A stretch of 64,000 bases of DNA, from contig NC_040016.1 of assembly GCF_000972845.2 (NCBI RefSeq), forward strand, positions 9,878,701-9,942,700, written 5' to 3'. The stretch comes from Larimichthys crocea. Its lineage: Eukaryota; Chordata; Actinopteri; Sciaenidae. The notes under the pieces are model-generated. The model ran no database searches and was not told the origin of the DNA. It worked only from the letters and a program-made list of their open reading frames with translations. This document shows, one piece after another, positions 12,028 to 24,613 of this stretch (positions within the stretch are counted from its first letter, which is position 1; each line of letters starts with the position of its first letter). The position numbers were made by a program, and so were the translations under genes.

Positions 12028-13089
12028 CTGCAACAGGAAGAGCGGATAAAAACGGAAGTTTGGGTTTAAGAATAGTCTCATCTTCATTTTTGACTGAATT
12101 CAAGTGATTTAAAAAATGCACTTTAAAGTATAGCAGGATACTTCTTTAAAAAAAAAATCACTTTTCGGGTACAAGTGTTTTTGCACAGGAAGTGTACATG
12201 GTGTCCTTGAAGTAAGGACACTCATAATGTGTTGAGCAATACATGTGCACTTCATTTAAATGTGCAGGAGATTGTTGCTGAGGTGGTCAACTCCCCAGGT
12301 CCCTATTATGTTTGTTGTGTTGACTTGTATAACTATTCAATTGGGTCTGCTACTTCAGTGACATAGACTGTGTATGAAAAATACGAACGGCATAGCTGGA
12401 ATTAGAAAAATGTTAAATGTCTGAAAACACATGAAACAATCTGTATTCTGTTATAAGCTCTGTATTTAGGTCAGTGTAAAATATATATCAAATTTGAATT
12501 ATGAATAAATAAAAACGTTTTTTTACATTACTTGACCAAATAATGGCCACCGGCCTTTATTTGACCCATGTGCCCAAAGAGGTGAAATGTAGCAGATGCC
12601 TCTGCAAAATCGTGAGTTAATGCTCTCTGGAGCCTTTATTTTTATGGATAACACAGATTTCTATTGCTCTTATTCCTATTGAGAAGTTGACTCATGACCT
12701 TAACCACAAATCAGTCAAGTTTTGGAGGGTCTGGGTGGACCGGTGCATTCCTTCTTACAGAAACCATAACTCATAATCTTTTTCTTGAAGGGGAGGCCTG
12801 ACTGCCTTTTTATTTTGTTTTGTTTCATTCTATTTATTTCAGACACGCTATTCACTTGCCTGTCTCCTGTCATCTTGCTGATTTTATATATATATGATGT
12901 ATATTGCAGTGCTCACTGTTAGTTTGGGGTGGGACTTTTTTTGTTTTGTATGTTTTGTTGTCTGTCCTGTTTTTTTTAAATGTTTTTACTCATAAAACTG
13001 AAAAAAATAAAATAAAAAGAGTATTAAAAAAATGTGCAGGAAAGGGCAAACATGCTGCAATATGCAATGCAAGGAGGTGTAGTAGTAGG

Positions 13090-13345
13090 GTCAAGGCCTA
13101 TGTGTGTCTTACAAGTTTATAGTGTGGTTCCAACTGTGATGCAGCTGCACCCTATAATCCTCTGTGGCTCTTCCTGGGGTTTCTTCCACCTTTTTTGTGG
13201 GCAAGTTTTTCCTCACTCGAACCGAGGGTCTAAGGACAGAGGGTGTCACTCCCTGTACAGATTGTAAAGCCCTCTGAGGCAAATTTACTTTGTGACTTTG
13301 GGCTATACAAATAAAATCTGATTTGATTTAATTTGATTTAAATGG
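13090..13345 (+). repeat. Interspersed repeat family B, copy 1 (LINE-like 3' end)
   Basis: Includes ctctgtggctcttcctgggg, then ggtgtcactccctgtacaga, and ends in ggctatacaaataaaatctg with a (ATTTG)n-type tail (gatttgatttaatttgattt). The same blocks occur in reverse orientation at 29463-29720. The polar structure with a short tandem tail is typical of a 5'-truncated non-LTR retroelement or its SINE partner. The clade is not assigned. Confidence 0.7.
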
Positions 13346-13582
13346 TGGTCAAATGCAATTAAGTTTTTTTTTTACTCTGATTTATTTAACTGCATGCTTT
13401 TATTACCTCAAACCTCACACCGCAGAGTACTGGCAAAGAGCAGACAGATAACACACACACAGATAACACACTCTTTTTAAGTCATTGCATTGGTTGCCTA
13501 TCAGTTTTAATCCTATTACTAGTTACTATTAAATCATTGGATGGCCTGGTATCAGCCTTTACTAGCAGGTTTATCAGATCTT

Positions 13583-13664
13583 CTACAGCTGGACCCCTAG
13601 TTGATCTTCAGTTGGGACACGAGCTACAGCTGGACCCCTAGTTGATCTTCAGTTGGGACACGAG
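13583..13664 (+). repeat. Perfect 41-bp tandem duplication
   Basis: Two identical 41-base units lie head to tail, each running from ctacagctggacccctag to gttgggacacgag (13583-13623 and 13624-13664). Perfect identity implies a recent duplication or an assembly artefact. Confidence 0.95.
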
Positions 13665-13675
13665 CACTTTTAACT

Positions 13676-13815
13676 GCAAAATTGAGGAACTTGAGTATTT
13701 CCATTTTATACAACTTTATATTTGTCCTTCACTACATTTCAGAGGTAAATACTGAACTTGTTGCTCCACTGCATTTGTCTGACAGCTTTAGTTATTAGTT
13801 ACTGTAGACATGTAT
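13676..13815 (+). repeat. Interspersed repeat family A, copy 3
   Basis: Best preserved copy of the family: acttgagtatttccatttta, a central cactacatttcagaggtaa, then ctccactgcatttgtctgac and agctttagttattagttact. Confidence 0.6.
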
Positions 13816-15340
13816 GTTATTAGGTTACACAAGGTCACGTGTGGGCCTTGAGGTCCTCAGCAGTATTAGTGGTTTGGCTTTGGTTGGGAACAGTAGGTGC
13901 CAGTCTATCTCAACACTGTGGTGACCAGGGTCAAAGAGACCTATTGCTGCCTTTCTAGTCATAATAGATAGCTTGCTGTTGACGTTCCAATCTGCGTAAA
14001 CAGACAACAGTGTCTCCAGACTAGAATATGTTGACAATAACACCTGCATGGATAAAAATATTCTCTTTGGCTAATTTTGAGCGTATAGTATTTGTGGTGT
14101 TATCTTGGGGTTTAAAGTTTATCCACCAGGATGAGTTGGGCAGAATGTGAGACCGACTCAGGCACTTCTGATGAACTTTGAGAGTGTCTCTAATTCTTCT
14201 TGGGCCAAGCGTCAATAAATAATACAGCATAAGACATCAGAGGCTCCTGAACACTTTCTTCCTTCCTTTTGCAATAAACTAAAGGATGACATGTTCCTTT
14301 ATAGGTTGAGAAAATGACTTCTTAAGCTAAATTAACTATCCTCTTTCTGTTTTTTAGAGACATGTGGTTCTCACAGGACAGCAAAACTACAAATATAATG
14401 ACACAGAATATGATGCATTGCTGTAGAATAAACAATAAAGTAGTTAAAATCAGCTCAACATTTAAACATCTACTGCAGTAAAAGGCAACATAAATATGAA
14501 TGCAGCAGGAATATTAATCCAGAAACACCAGACATAATAATAAAACACTGGCAGAGAACATTTTATTGTATTTTACTGCATGATGAGCGCTCTCCTTTTA
14601 AATTTTGCTGGTACTTTTTACCTAAATAAATTCTGGATAATTCTGCATCAGGTATCCACAAATAGTATAGTTGTAATATTGTAATAAATCCATCCCACCT
14701 TGATAGATATATGTTTTATAGTCCATAGGAGTCTTGGAGGTTTACTGAGCTTTTTGTGTTCTACAACATCAATGATACTTCTGCAGTAGTTGTCCCTAAC
14801 ATCCATCACATTGATTTATCCATGCAAGTGACAGAGTGTTAATAGTGTGTGGCTTTAGCGACTACGGGATGCCAATTTAGTGCAGAGTAGAGATTCAATG
14901 TCCCAGAAGGGTAATTTGGCTTGCAATCAGCAGTCGATAGTGATTAATATTAAATACAACAATTGATAAAAATGGTAATCTATACAATATATAAAGTACA
15001 TAGCACAAATAAAAACAAATACACAGATTAGGGCTTACATTTCACACTTTTCTCTTTCTTCCAACTAAAGATGTCTTGTGTCAAGAGGTGACAAAGATGC
15101 AAAAGAAGTCAATAAGTAGGGCAGGTATTTCTTTTTAATGTCACAGTTTGTATATTTTTGTCTCTTATCTGTCTCACTGATGACTATTTAAGCAGATCCG
15201 AATTATTTTACGATGACAATACAAGCTCAAACTGTGTGTTTTAAAGTGAACAGGTGGTAAGTAATAAATGAAACAGATGATTCAGACTCTCTGTCTCCAG
15301 CTGTACTGTACTCCTGATCACACATTTTTACCATATTATC

Positions 15341-15356
15341 ACCACCAGGGGGCAGA
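15341..15356 (+). promoter_or_regulatory. CTCF-like core motif
   Basis: The string CCACCAGGGGGCAGAC, beginning at 15342, agrees closely with the vertebrate CTCF core (CCASYAGRKGGC). It lies in non-coding DNA about midway between the rbm15 promoter and the proposed slc6a17 first exon. Binding is inferred from the motif only. Confidence 0.5.
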
Positions 15357-18279
15357 CAGGTTACTCCTAACCACCACATCGGCTGCAGTTCATCACTGAA
15401 ACAAGAAGGTTAAGTACTACCTGTCTAGACTGAGAACCACTTTTATCCTTATTATTGACTGTAAGTAGACAGTCTGCCAGGAGCACAGTAAAACTGTTTA
15501 CACTTATACCTCAGTCTGCCTCTGTCTGAATGTCTTTGTCTGTCTGTGTGGAAGATCTGTATCAGATATTGTGTCACTACTCAGCATAAAACATGAAGAA
15601 ACCATTAAAGAAGATTGTATGCTGTTCAAACTCTGTTTAATTTTAAAGTTTTTAAAGGTATTTGTCATAAAAACGTGTCCAAATTAAACACATTTTATCA
15701 TCACACATACTTCACATAGTACAGATAGTACTGAAATCCATTTCATCATCTTTTATAATATCTATACCTTCACAAGATCACCTATAACCTCAACATATTA
15801 CCCTTGTTTTGTTTTTTTCTCAGTAATTACACCAACCCGAGCTGTTTTTTATCATCCACACTACACCAATCTGTGTAGTCAGTGGGGTATTTATGAATGT
15901 GTGGGCTTTAATTAATTTATTTATTTTGATAATATACAGGAATAAAATGCTGAGGCATGTATGTAGAGCACTCCCACGTGTAGGATTACAGCTTGCATGA
16001 CAGCAGGGGGAGAGGTGGTCGTCCAATTTGAAACTGTGCTACTTTATGCACAGAAAAAGCTGATAGTTCAGAAAGTTGTAGCTCCACACAAGTTCCACTG
16101 TGAGACACAAGAAAACATATATGCACACACAAATGTTTCTTTATCTGAGCTTAAAACTCAACTATATCTGCCCATGCTGTCACAAAAAGGACTTGACAGC
16201 CCTTCTGGTTTCTTAAATGGTCATACATATTTTAATCCTTTGCTTGATGACTTTTTATCTGCATCTCTTCCTCTCTAACCCTATTATGCGTTGCATACAA
16301 CCTTGTTGCACCAACAATACTTACTGAAAGAAATGCATTGTGCTTTGTTGCAGGAGTATTTTAAAAGGATTATGTTGTCCAAAAAAATGGGGACGGGAGA
16401 TTTGCCCTCAACCCTGCAAGCTGGACTGGCCCCTCTTTGAGAGACCATCTGGTGAAGTTCCTCTATAGGCCGTCACATGACCTCGCGCAGGCCCAGTAAG
16501 GCAATCTGCCACCTAGTATTAAAATGGGTTTGAAGAGTGTGTCTGTAAAGATAGTATAAGTGAGGACATTTGCTCCTGCTTTAAATTCAGTAATTACGTC
16601 TGCTTTAAACAGACATAACGTTGTTTTATCTCAGATTCACCAAGGCTGCAGCTCTGTAGTCGCTGAAATATGAAATCTTAGAGGCGTTTCATCCGTTCAA
16701 GACGATCAAAAACTGAATGGCGTGCAGGTTTTTCTTTGGTAATGAGCTGTCAAAGGGGGGAAACTGCAAAGGATTAGCGAGGGGGAAAAACAGATTTTAA
16801 TGAGTTTCTATTTTTGTTTGTCGCATTAAGGTGAACAGCATGGCCTGACCCACTGCACTCTGTCTTTCACGTGAGGCAGTAACAGATCTGTTTGTACACT
16901 TCTGTCATCAACCAACCCGAAAGACAACCAAACCTTCACCTGTCTGAGATGAACCAGTGTGCAATCATTCACAAACGTATTCAAACGGAGAACCACCTAC
17001 CAGGTGTATCACGACACCCAACTGGTTTTTAAATGGATTCATCTGTTGTGTTTCTCATGATATCTCATATTTAATAACAAGGCTTCCCATAGAGCAGTTT
17101 TTGATTACAACCTGCATAAATAAAAACTTGGAGTGGAGTGGAGCTTGGAGTGTTTCTGTGTGGCACAGCACTGCAGTATGTCTGGTCGAGTCCAACGTGA
17201 CCCACTTTCTCCTCTGTCTGAACACCTGCACAACACCAGCACATTGCCGTGCAATGGTGCACTCTGGGAAAGCAGGAGGTGCTACAATAGTTTAAGGATT
17301 CATCGGCGGATAACAACAGTGTTTTTTTGGCGCATGTGAAATAAAACCAGGTTACGCAGGATATAAAGCCCTTTGTTGATTTCCCCATGTTAGGGAAAGA
17401 TGAATAATATGTGGAAAGTTCTCGTGCAGGTTTTTATATGATGCTAGTAGAGAGAGAACAGGCATTTTTGACAAAACAGAGCATCCAACATTAATGAACT
17501 TTAACGCTCTGAGCTAAGAGAGTCAGTGAATTATCAGTGCATTGATCACAGAGAGCAATTTCATGCATGTGGAGTGACATCAACTGCTTTAACTCATCCA
17601 TTCGCTCACATTCACTTCTTTCCAGCAGGAATTACAGCGTATGTGTAATTATTTGTTCAAGAGCTTGTGCTAAGAATACTGGACTAGATAAGCGATACCA
17701 CCGAGCCCAATGCAGACTGAATCTTTTTTTAGGTGCTGAGAGTGACCCAGACAGCGCAAAACACAAGAGGAGAAACAGGAGGGAGGGAGAGAAGGAGGAA
17801 AAAGATGGGGAGGGAGGAATATAAATGAGACTAGGAGTGAAGGAAAAGTACTGGGCGGATGTGGTGGTGCAGATGCAGAATGCATGAGCACACGTGAGTG
17901 GAAGTGGGCGTGGGGGGGGGGGAGCACAAAAGAAAGCGGGTGCTGCAAAGCGTCGGAGGAGACAATGTGAAGTTAGAGGCGATTGAAGGTGAACAACGGA
18001 GAAGAGTAGAAATGTGCTATGAAAGAGTGCTGACCTCAGACAGCATGGACCACGAGATACAAAAGCACTATCTGAAGTGAAGATCCCAGAAAGAGAGGAC
18101 ACTGGAAGCTGATGACAGATATGCGAAGTGATCAAGATAAACTTAATAAGAGGAGAAAATGAGTATAGAAACATCCACAACAAGGATGTAACTTTAACGC
18201 TGACAGGAAATGCTGTCAGTAAATCCATGCTGGTGTTTAGTTGAGATCTGTGCTGACTTTATTAGTCATGTAGCATGTG

Positions 18280-18560
18280 GATTTATGCCAACTGAAATAT
18301 CTCTGCAACTGCTGGATGGATTGCTTTTGAATGTTGTGCAGACATTCATGGTTCCCAGAGGATGAATCCCACTGACTCTGATGGTGTCTCTGACCTTTTC
18401 TGTAATGTCACCATGAGGTTGAGGTCATTTGTGGTTTAGAGTGAAATGTTTCAACAACTCTTGGATAGATTGCCATAAAATTTGGTACAGATATTCATGC
18501 CCCTATTAGGATGAATTGTAATAATCTTGGTGGTCATGAGAATTGTCGCATAGTGCCATA
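18280..18560 (+). repeat. Dimeric interspersed repeat
   Basis: Two diverged monomers about 149 bases apart share the pattern gaaatrtytcwrcaactnytggatrgattgc, then acagayattcatg, then aggatgaat and ctgatgg/cttggtgg. A third, more decayed relative appears at about 25300-25390. It is non-coding and looks like a widespread teleost repeat. Confidence 0.6.
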
Positions 18561-20399
18561 ATCTGCTTCATAATGTATGCATGTTTTTCCTCATGAGCCA
18601 CAACTGAACTGCTACACCTGCTAAACTTCAACATCTTAGCACTGTCACTGTCAAACTGACATTAGCCTCACCACCATACAGAGCTGCTCTTCACACGTGG
18701 TGCTTAATAAACAAGGACCAAAAACAAACTGCAGTTTATCACAGTGGTGGTGAAGTCGAATAAAGGCATGTACAATAAGTGCAGGTACGAGTAAAAGGAC
18801 ATGGGGTAATTGAAGGCAGAACAGAGCTGCAGCTCCTCCGGCCCAGATGGGACTGTTCGGTCATTTGCTAAACAGAGAGGGCAGAAGTGCCACTGCGCCA
18901 ACAGTCCCACAGGCCTGCAAGGCTGCTGATGCAGGCTTAATAAAACCACAAAAAAATGTGTGAGTGCATCACTGAGTGACACACCACTGTCCACTTAGCA
19001 GATGTCCTGCAGCACTGCCTTTCAGTACTAGTACTACTTTGCAATTACTTCATGGTCATACTACATGATTTTAATCCTTGTTCTTACTCTGGTTTTTATC
19101 AGACCTCGAGTTGTTTCACTCACACTGTGCTGCTACATTTCTTCTACTTTCCTGTCAGACTTGTCAAATAAATATTAATCTACAGCTGTCACCTATGATG
19201 CCAGAGAGAGCAAACCCCGTCAAGTCGCTCGTGGATGTTTGAAATACATTCTGTTGATCTCCAACTATAGGGAAAAGCGATTTATCGAGGGAGGAATGCA
19301 GAGAGGAGAGTGCAGAGATGAGACAAAGTCTGTCATATGATCCTGAGGTTGCCACAGCAACTACTCCCAGTAGTCAGCTCGAAGGAGGTGCGTCAAGAGC
19401 GTCACAGAGCAAGGACCAGCTGTAGAAATAGAGAAAGCAGATGCTAAACTCTGGCGTGGGTTTAAATTTACCCTAAAAAAACAATCTGAACACCATCATA
19501 TTGTAAGGTATCCCAGATAAAGAGATATGAGTTGTACTTCATATGCAGAGGTAGAGGTCGTATGTCATTTGTTTAAGCTGGAAACTATATTTTGTTCTCA
19601 CAGGGAGTTTAAAGCCACTTAACTCCTTTGTTTTGTATCAGCACTTAGACCAAACTCCATATTGATATTAATAATGTAGATGAAGAGAAACACCAAGAAG
19701 CAAGTGAGCAAACAGATCTGATTGAGACGACCAAGGAGGCACAAAAATAAATCCCTATGGTCAGGATGAAAAATGGCCTCCGATGATGTCTTTCGCCCCT
19801 ATCTCGGCTGTATTAAAGAATATTCTGGCAGCCGGTGCGTGATTTATGGTCCCCTGGGTGAAAGTGTCTGCTGCAGTTGTGTCGTGTGTCCAGTGTATAA
19901 TAGAGAAAAGACCACCCAGTGCAACTCTAAAGACTTTAAGTTTGATTTTATTCCGAGATTATTGGAGATTTACATGTTTAATCTCTGATTATAGTCTGAT
20001 TTTGATCAGAAACAGTGTTGTCCAGACTTTTATATCAGAGACTAAATACACTGACTCATGTAATGACCTTAAAGCAACATTGTGTAACCGTTCTACCAAA
20101 AAATAAAAAATAATTTTAATGACACACTGACGTGTAATCAGGTGAATGCTGTCTCTTTCTTTCCCACGCTGCACCCCGTATGTCTGTTTCAACATTATAA
20201 CTTCCTGTGCTCCAGGTACGATCACCTGCAAGAAATATGTGAAGCTTTAAGATACTAAGTCACACAGCAAACTCCAAACTTTTGACAGAGTTTGCTAATG
20301 GACAGTAAAGTAAACTGCTACAAACTAATTGCTGCTGTGAGCTTAATATTAGTCAGACTGGTCCGTTAGTTCAGAGCGCCATAGGAGTGTTAGTGTGTG

Positions 20400-20530
20400 A
20401 ACCACAGACAGTTTGGATCACCGGAAAAATTAGGTTTTCAGGCCTGTGGTAATGATGAAGAGGATTGGAGCCGGTGTTGTGCTAGAACAGGAGCTGGGCA
20501 AGCAGGCAATGTTACCGGATTTAGACCAAA
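20400..20530 (+). repeat. Interspersed repeat family C, copy 1
   Basis: Contains gagctgggcaagcaggcaat preceded by gccggtgttgtgctagaaca. The same segment occurs in reverse complement at about 39400-39560, with ggaccaccggga matching ggatcaccggaa further upstream in both. Confidence 0.6.
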
Positions 20531-20540
20531 GGGGACTTTA

Positions 20541-20660
20541 ATGGACGAAGTACAATTACTTTACTTGAGTATTTTCATTGTCTACTGATTGAAATACTGA
20601 TTTTTTTAAAGCATTTTTTAACTTAATTTATATGACAGCTGTAGTTACTTTTCAGGTTAG
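20541..20660 (+). repeat. Interspersed repeat family A, copy 4
   Basis: Diverged and partly interrupted copy: tactttacttgagtattttc at the left and gacagctgtagttacttttc at the right. Confidence 0.4.
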
Positions 20661-20784
20661 GCTACCTGTACGATCAGTTTATGAAATGAGATGTGCGCAG
20701 TTAAAATTATCCCCATCTTGTCAACATTATGTACATTTTATTATATGTTTATGTCTCAATCGATCCAATAATAAAAAATAACAG

Positions 20785-20787
20785 GAC

Positions 20788-20827
<40 letters not shown>
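20785..20827 (+). repeat. (GATA)n microsatellite
   Basis: About ten perfect gata units in spacer DNA upstream of slc6a17. Confidence 0.95.
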
Positions 20828-21359
20828 TTTTTTTCTCTCTCTTTCACTGTATAACTCATGTATCGTACATGTATTTGTTATGAGTTTTATTAGTCTGGTC
20901 GTGCTTAATTATTGTGGAGCAGTGGACATAGGCTTGCATATCTGTTTCTTGCTGTGCAGTCTATACCAGCAGCCTCACGGTGCTAACAAAAGCTCATCAG
21001 TATTTTTTTTTTTAGAACATTTAATAAGAGATGAGTTGCCCTGACAGGTTGAGTGGTTCTTCACATTTTTATCAATTGGAATAAGAATGACGAAAGCTGC
21101 GTCACACGCTCACTTCCTCAGGTAGGAGTGGATAACCTTGAGAAATACGCGCACAGTTTGGCTCTTATCCCCTCACACACACACACACACACTTCATTCA
21201 GCACCCCATCTTCCCATGCAGAGATGCTGTGATGGCCGGAAGTCTATAACAACAAGTGATCATTTGTCATTGTTGGTAATAAGCAGCACTTTGTGCGTCA
21301 CGGTGCGCCCCTGGACTCTCCACCCTGCATGTCAATTGTAGGCAGAGCAGCATGTGATC

Positions 21360-21495
21360 GTCCGTCCTCCAGTGTCCTGTGAGCGCTCACTCAGTACCAC
21401 AGTGCTGCTCAGCGGATGTATGCATGCCTCTCTACAGATTTTCTCTCACATCTGCGCTCACAACAAACCCTGGATATCGCCGCTAAAGACTCACG
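21360..21495 (+). promoter_or_regulatory. slc6a17: Candidate non-coding first exon and promoter of slc6a17
   Basis: The first coding exon of slc6a17 begins after an acceptor at 24461, about 150 bases before the ATG, so at least one untranslated exon must lie upstream. The segment here is somewhat richer in G+C than its flanks and ends at a good donor (ACTCACG|GTGAGAAAG) at 21495. It is the best candidate seen, but no transcript evidence is available and its 5' edge is arbitrary. Confidence 0.35.
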
Positions 21496-24461
21496 GTGAG
21501 AAAGATTTTGTATCCTAACATCCCTCCACTGTGCATCTGTTTTAACATCGAAGGAGATTATTTCTGCAGAAAGTTCATGCTAGAGAGTTTCCAATGCTTT
21601 GTTTTATTTATTTTGAGTCATGTCAAGTTGTGTATTATCGCCTATCTTTTATCATCCTGGCTGAAATGAGTTTACGCACACACACAGAGGTCAGCAAATA
21701 ATGGAGTTTGACCTTGATTGTGTTTAAAAGTCGTCGCATCACTCTCTGTGAGCAGTAACACCAGAGTTAACACAAAAACACTGGGCGATCAGCATCAGCA
21801 CCAGATGTGGCACCTGCTGGCCACGTTAAGTGATCCGTGTTGAGGTGTTGATGAGTGAGAGCACCCAGGAGCTTTACACGACCTGCAGCTGTTCTGTGCA
21901 GCTGTATTTTCAACCTAAAAGAGTTTTTTTTTTAAATGGAAATTATTTGATGATTTGTTCTGAGAGCTATTTAACGTGCTGAAAACAAATCAAAAGCTTC
22001 AGACATTTAATACTTTGTCATTTCCAGTGTGAATAGCTGATTAACCAGATTAACCACTGACTGTGATTGTGTGTGTGTTCAGACTTGTAAAAGAGGCCGG
22101 TAATCACAGAATCAGTAATCAATTAATGAACAAGTGTGGACACTTAAACAGGACTAATGACTGAGGCTGATACCTGCAGGTTCTGCTGTTTTCCATCCTT
22201 GTTGGTCACATGTTATATTGTGTTACTGGAAGTGGCTAGAAACCTCACTGCTCCATATATTCAAACATAGAGAAAAACATGAACATGCATGTTATTTTAG
22301 TGGTATCATTGAGAGTATAACTTGTATTTGGATGTTTGTGGTTTTTGGATGTGTAAGAGCACGTGTTCACAGTTAACTTGATGTGAGCTGTGTTGGTGCT
22401 GGAGACCCGTCGTTATCTGTGTGGAGTATGAGATGTAGATATGGTTCATAACACTTTTATGGTTCTATATTTTTGAATAGTTTGGTTATAGATGATGAGT
22501 TAATCATTTCCCTCATTCCAGCCTCTCATTTGTGAGAATTTGCTGCTTTTCTCCATCATATCAGACGAGATATTTTGGGGGGTTTTGTCTCTTGGTTGGA
22601 TAAAAAATCTATTTGGAGTAGTAATTGCACCTGGCCTTAGGGTATCACGAGATCTGAACAGCAAACATAGATTTCCAAAAAGACACTGCACCATTGTTGT
22701 CCTAGTACAAACTCTTTACTTTACTCCCGGGGATGTGACATATGTTCAGACTAAGCATGAGTTATTTACACGGTTTCCGTATCACAGATGTGATGTACAG
22801 TACGTGGTGTGTTTATATGCATGTTTTCCCTCGTTGTGACGCATGCAGAATGTCTGAATCAGCAGGAAAGAGAATAAATATACAGGCAGATGCGTGCACA
22901 GGTTATGGTACAATTCTTTATTTAATTCACTAATGAAAATGTAGATCTTCTTCCAAGGACAAAGCCATAATCAAAACAGGAGGAAGCTAACACTGCAGGC
23001 CCAACCAAAAGGCCAGAAAAAATGTCTTTACTGTGAAATAAAATCCACACAGTCAGACTATTAGCGTCAGCTGGGGTCATCTGACCTGCGTGTTTTTTGG
23101 ATTATTGGTCGGGTGGGTTGATGTGTTTTCATTCCTCTGCGTTGGCTGGATGATGCAACCTCAGATTGATATTATGTGTCTTGTATACTGTAGGATGAGA
23201 TTGAATGGCAAGACAGAAAAGCAGCACTGCCGGCTTTACAGTTAATGCACGCAGGATTAATAAAGACTTGTGAATGGCCCTGGATTATTGCATCATAGGC
23301 TCATGTTGACATGCAGAGAGGAGGAAATCTGTCGAGGTGAAAAACATAAACAAGGAAAGCAGAAAGTGCACATCCCGAGCTTGTATTAAGGAGTTTCTGA
23401 GTGTGTGTGTGGCTTTCTTGTGTCGGCGATTGCTCTGAGAGAGTTGATGCTCTTTGCTGATAGTAAGTTTGTTTTTCGGCTGATGTAAGCAGTGACGATA
23501 AAGGTTTGTGTGCATCACCACTGTAGCATCACATTTAAGGTGCAGCATCTTCACTCAGCCCCTGTACTGTTTCCTTTAGCCGTACATTTTCAACAGTCAC
23601 TGCCAACACAGAGAATCAAAAATTGCAAGGTAGTCTTTATTTCTAGTCTTTTTTTCCCCTTCTGTATCTTTCCCCCCCCGGTGCTCAAATAACCCCTAAG
23701 TTTTATAGTTTTGTATTTCAGTGGACTGCAGATTTCTATAACGGAGAAACAATTTGCTCAATAAGTAATGAGCCTACACAGAGGCTCGTGATGTGGATCA
23801 GGAGAACACATGACGCCACTTCATCCAGAGCATCATGTTCACTTCCTCCATTACGTTTGGGTTGAACCAAACCACTCCCTGAAAGAGGGGTGAGGATGGA
23901 TGTTGCTGCGAGGCTTCTGAGGATTACGGGGGATTTACAGGAGTAAAAAAAATAAATAAATGAAAAAAAAAGCTTCATGAAAGTTAAGCTTTGCAGAACG
24001 GGGAAATTAAATAGAACAATTTATAGGATTGGAATTTTTTTGGGGAGGTAAAAACATTGTGTAAGAGACAAAGAGCTGTTACATTTTGTTGAAAGACTTT
24101 TGAGTTAACACAAAGGTGTGATGAATGGTCTCCTGTCTTTATGTTGACACCCTTCATGACTCTGGAAAGACATAACCATGTGTTATAATCCAATGTCTTA
24201 TTACAGGGTTAACCAAGCACTAAATGGAGGAATAATTGTGTCAGCGACTGTGTGAAGTGTTATTTAAGGATCACAGCCAGGAAAAGGAAGCTTAATATTA
24301 CTGTACATTAAAGGATCCATGTCAGGGGCGTGAGACCATTCTTTTATTTAAAATACAGACTATTTATGGGATTTTTATGTCCAATAAGAGAACATTATTA
24401 CATTTTAATGATGTCCTTGAAACACAATTTTCTCTTTGACCTTTCTGTTTTTCTGATGCAG
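21496..24461 (+). other. slc6a17: Putative first intron of slc6a17
   Basis: AT-rich, with no exon or repeat that I can support. It ends in a pyrimidine tract and acceptor (TTTTTCTGATGCAG) at 24461. Assignment as intron depends on the upstream exon being real. Confidence 0.4.
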
Positions 24462-24613
24462 ACCTGAAATCACTCTTCAGCATCGCCCTTACAGCCACAT
24501 CCATCCATCTCTTCTCCTCTCTCTGCCTGTATCACTACCTCTCTCTTCCCACCAGTCTCTGTCTCGCTCTCTCTTTCTCTCTCTCCGCCCCCCAACCCCC
24601 CTCCCCGAACCCG

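Larger units (their letters stand above)
12028..21359. other. Repeat-rich spacer between rbm15 and slc6a17
   Basis: No coding exon recognised on either strand over about 9.3 kb. It contains the repeats at 13090, 13583, 13676, 18280, 20400, 20541 and 20785 and the CTCF-like site at 15341, all listed separately. The longest frame, 198 codons on the minus strand at 17632-18228, is the complement of a purine-rich low-complexity tract and is not annotated. KCNC4, which in mammals lies between SLC6A17 and RBM15, is not present. Confidence 0.6.

Noticed and set aside
16957..17388. Overlapping 105-112 codon frames on both strands
   Set aside because: No domain, no conserved-looking codon pattern and no splice partners; consistent with chance frames.
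17632..18228. 198-codon minus-strand frame, the longest unassigned frame in the window
   Set aside because: It is the complement of a purine-rich tract and gives a Phe/Ser/Pro/Leu low-complexity product with no recognisable domain, and there is no clear promoter or splice context.
21390..21411. Possible RE1/NRSE (REST) site, attractive for a neuronal gene such as slc6a17
   Set aside because: Only the left half (TCAGTACC) is close to consensus; the right half mismatches at most positions.
22500..22933. Frames up to 99 codons in the putative first intron of slc6a17
   Set aside because: Not recognisable as any protein, and no splice sites join them to the transporter coding sequence.
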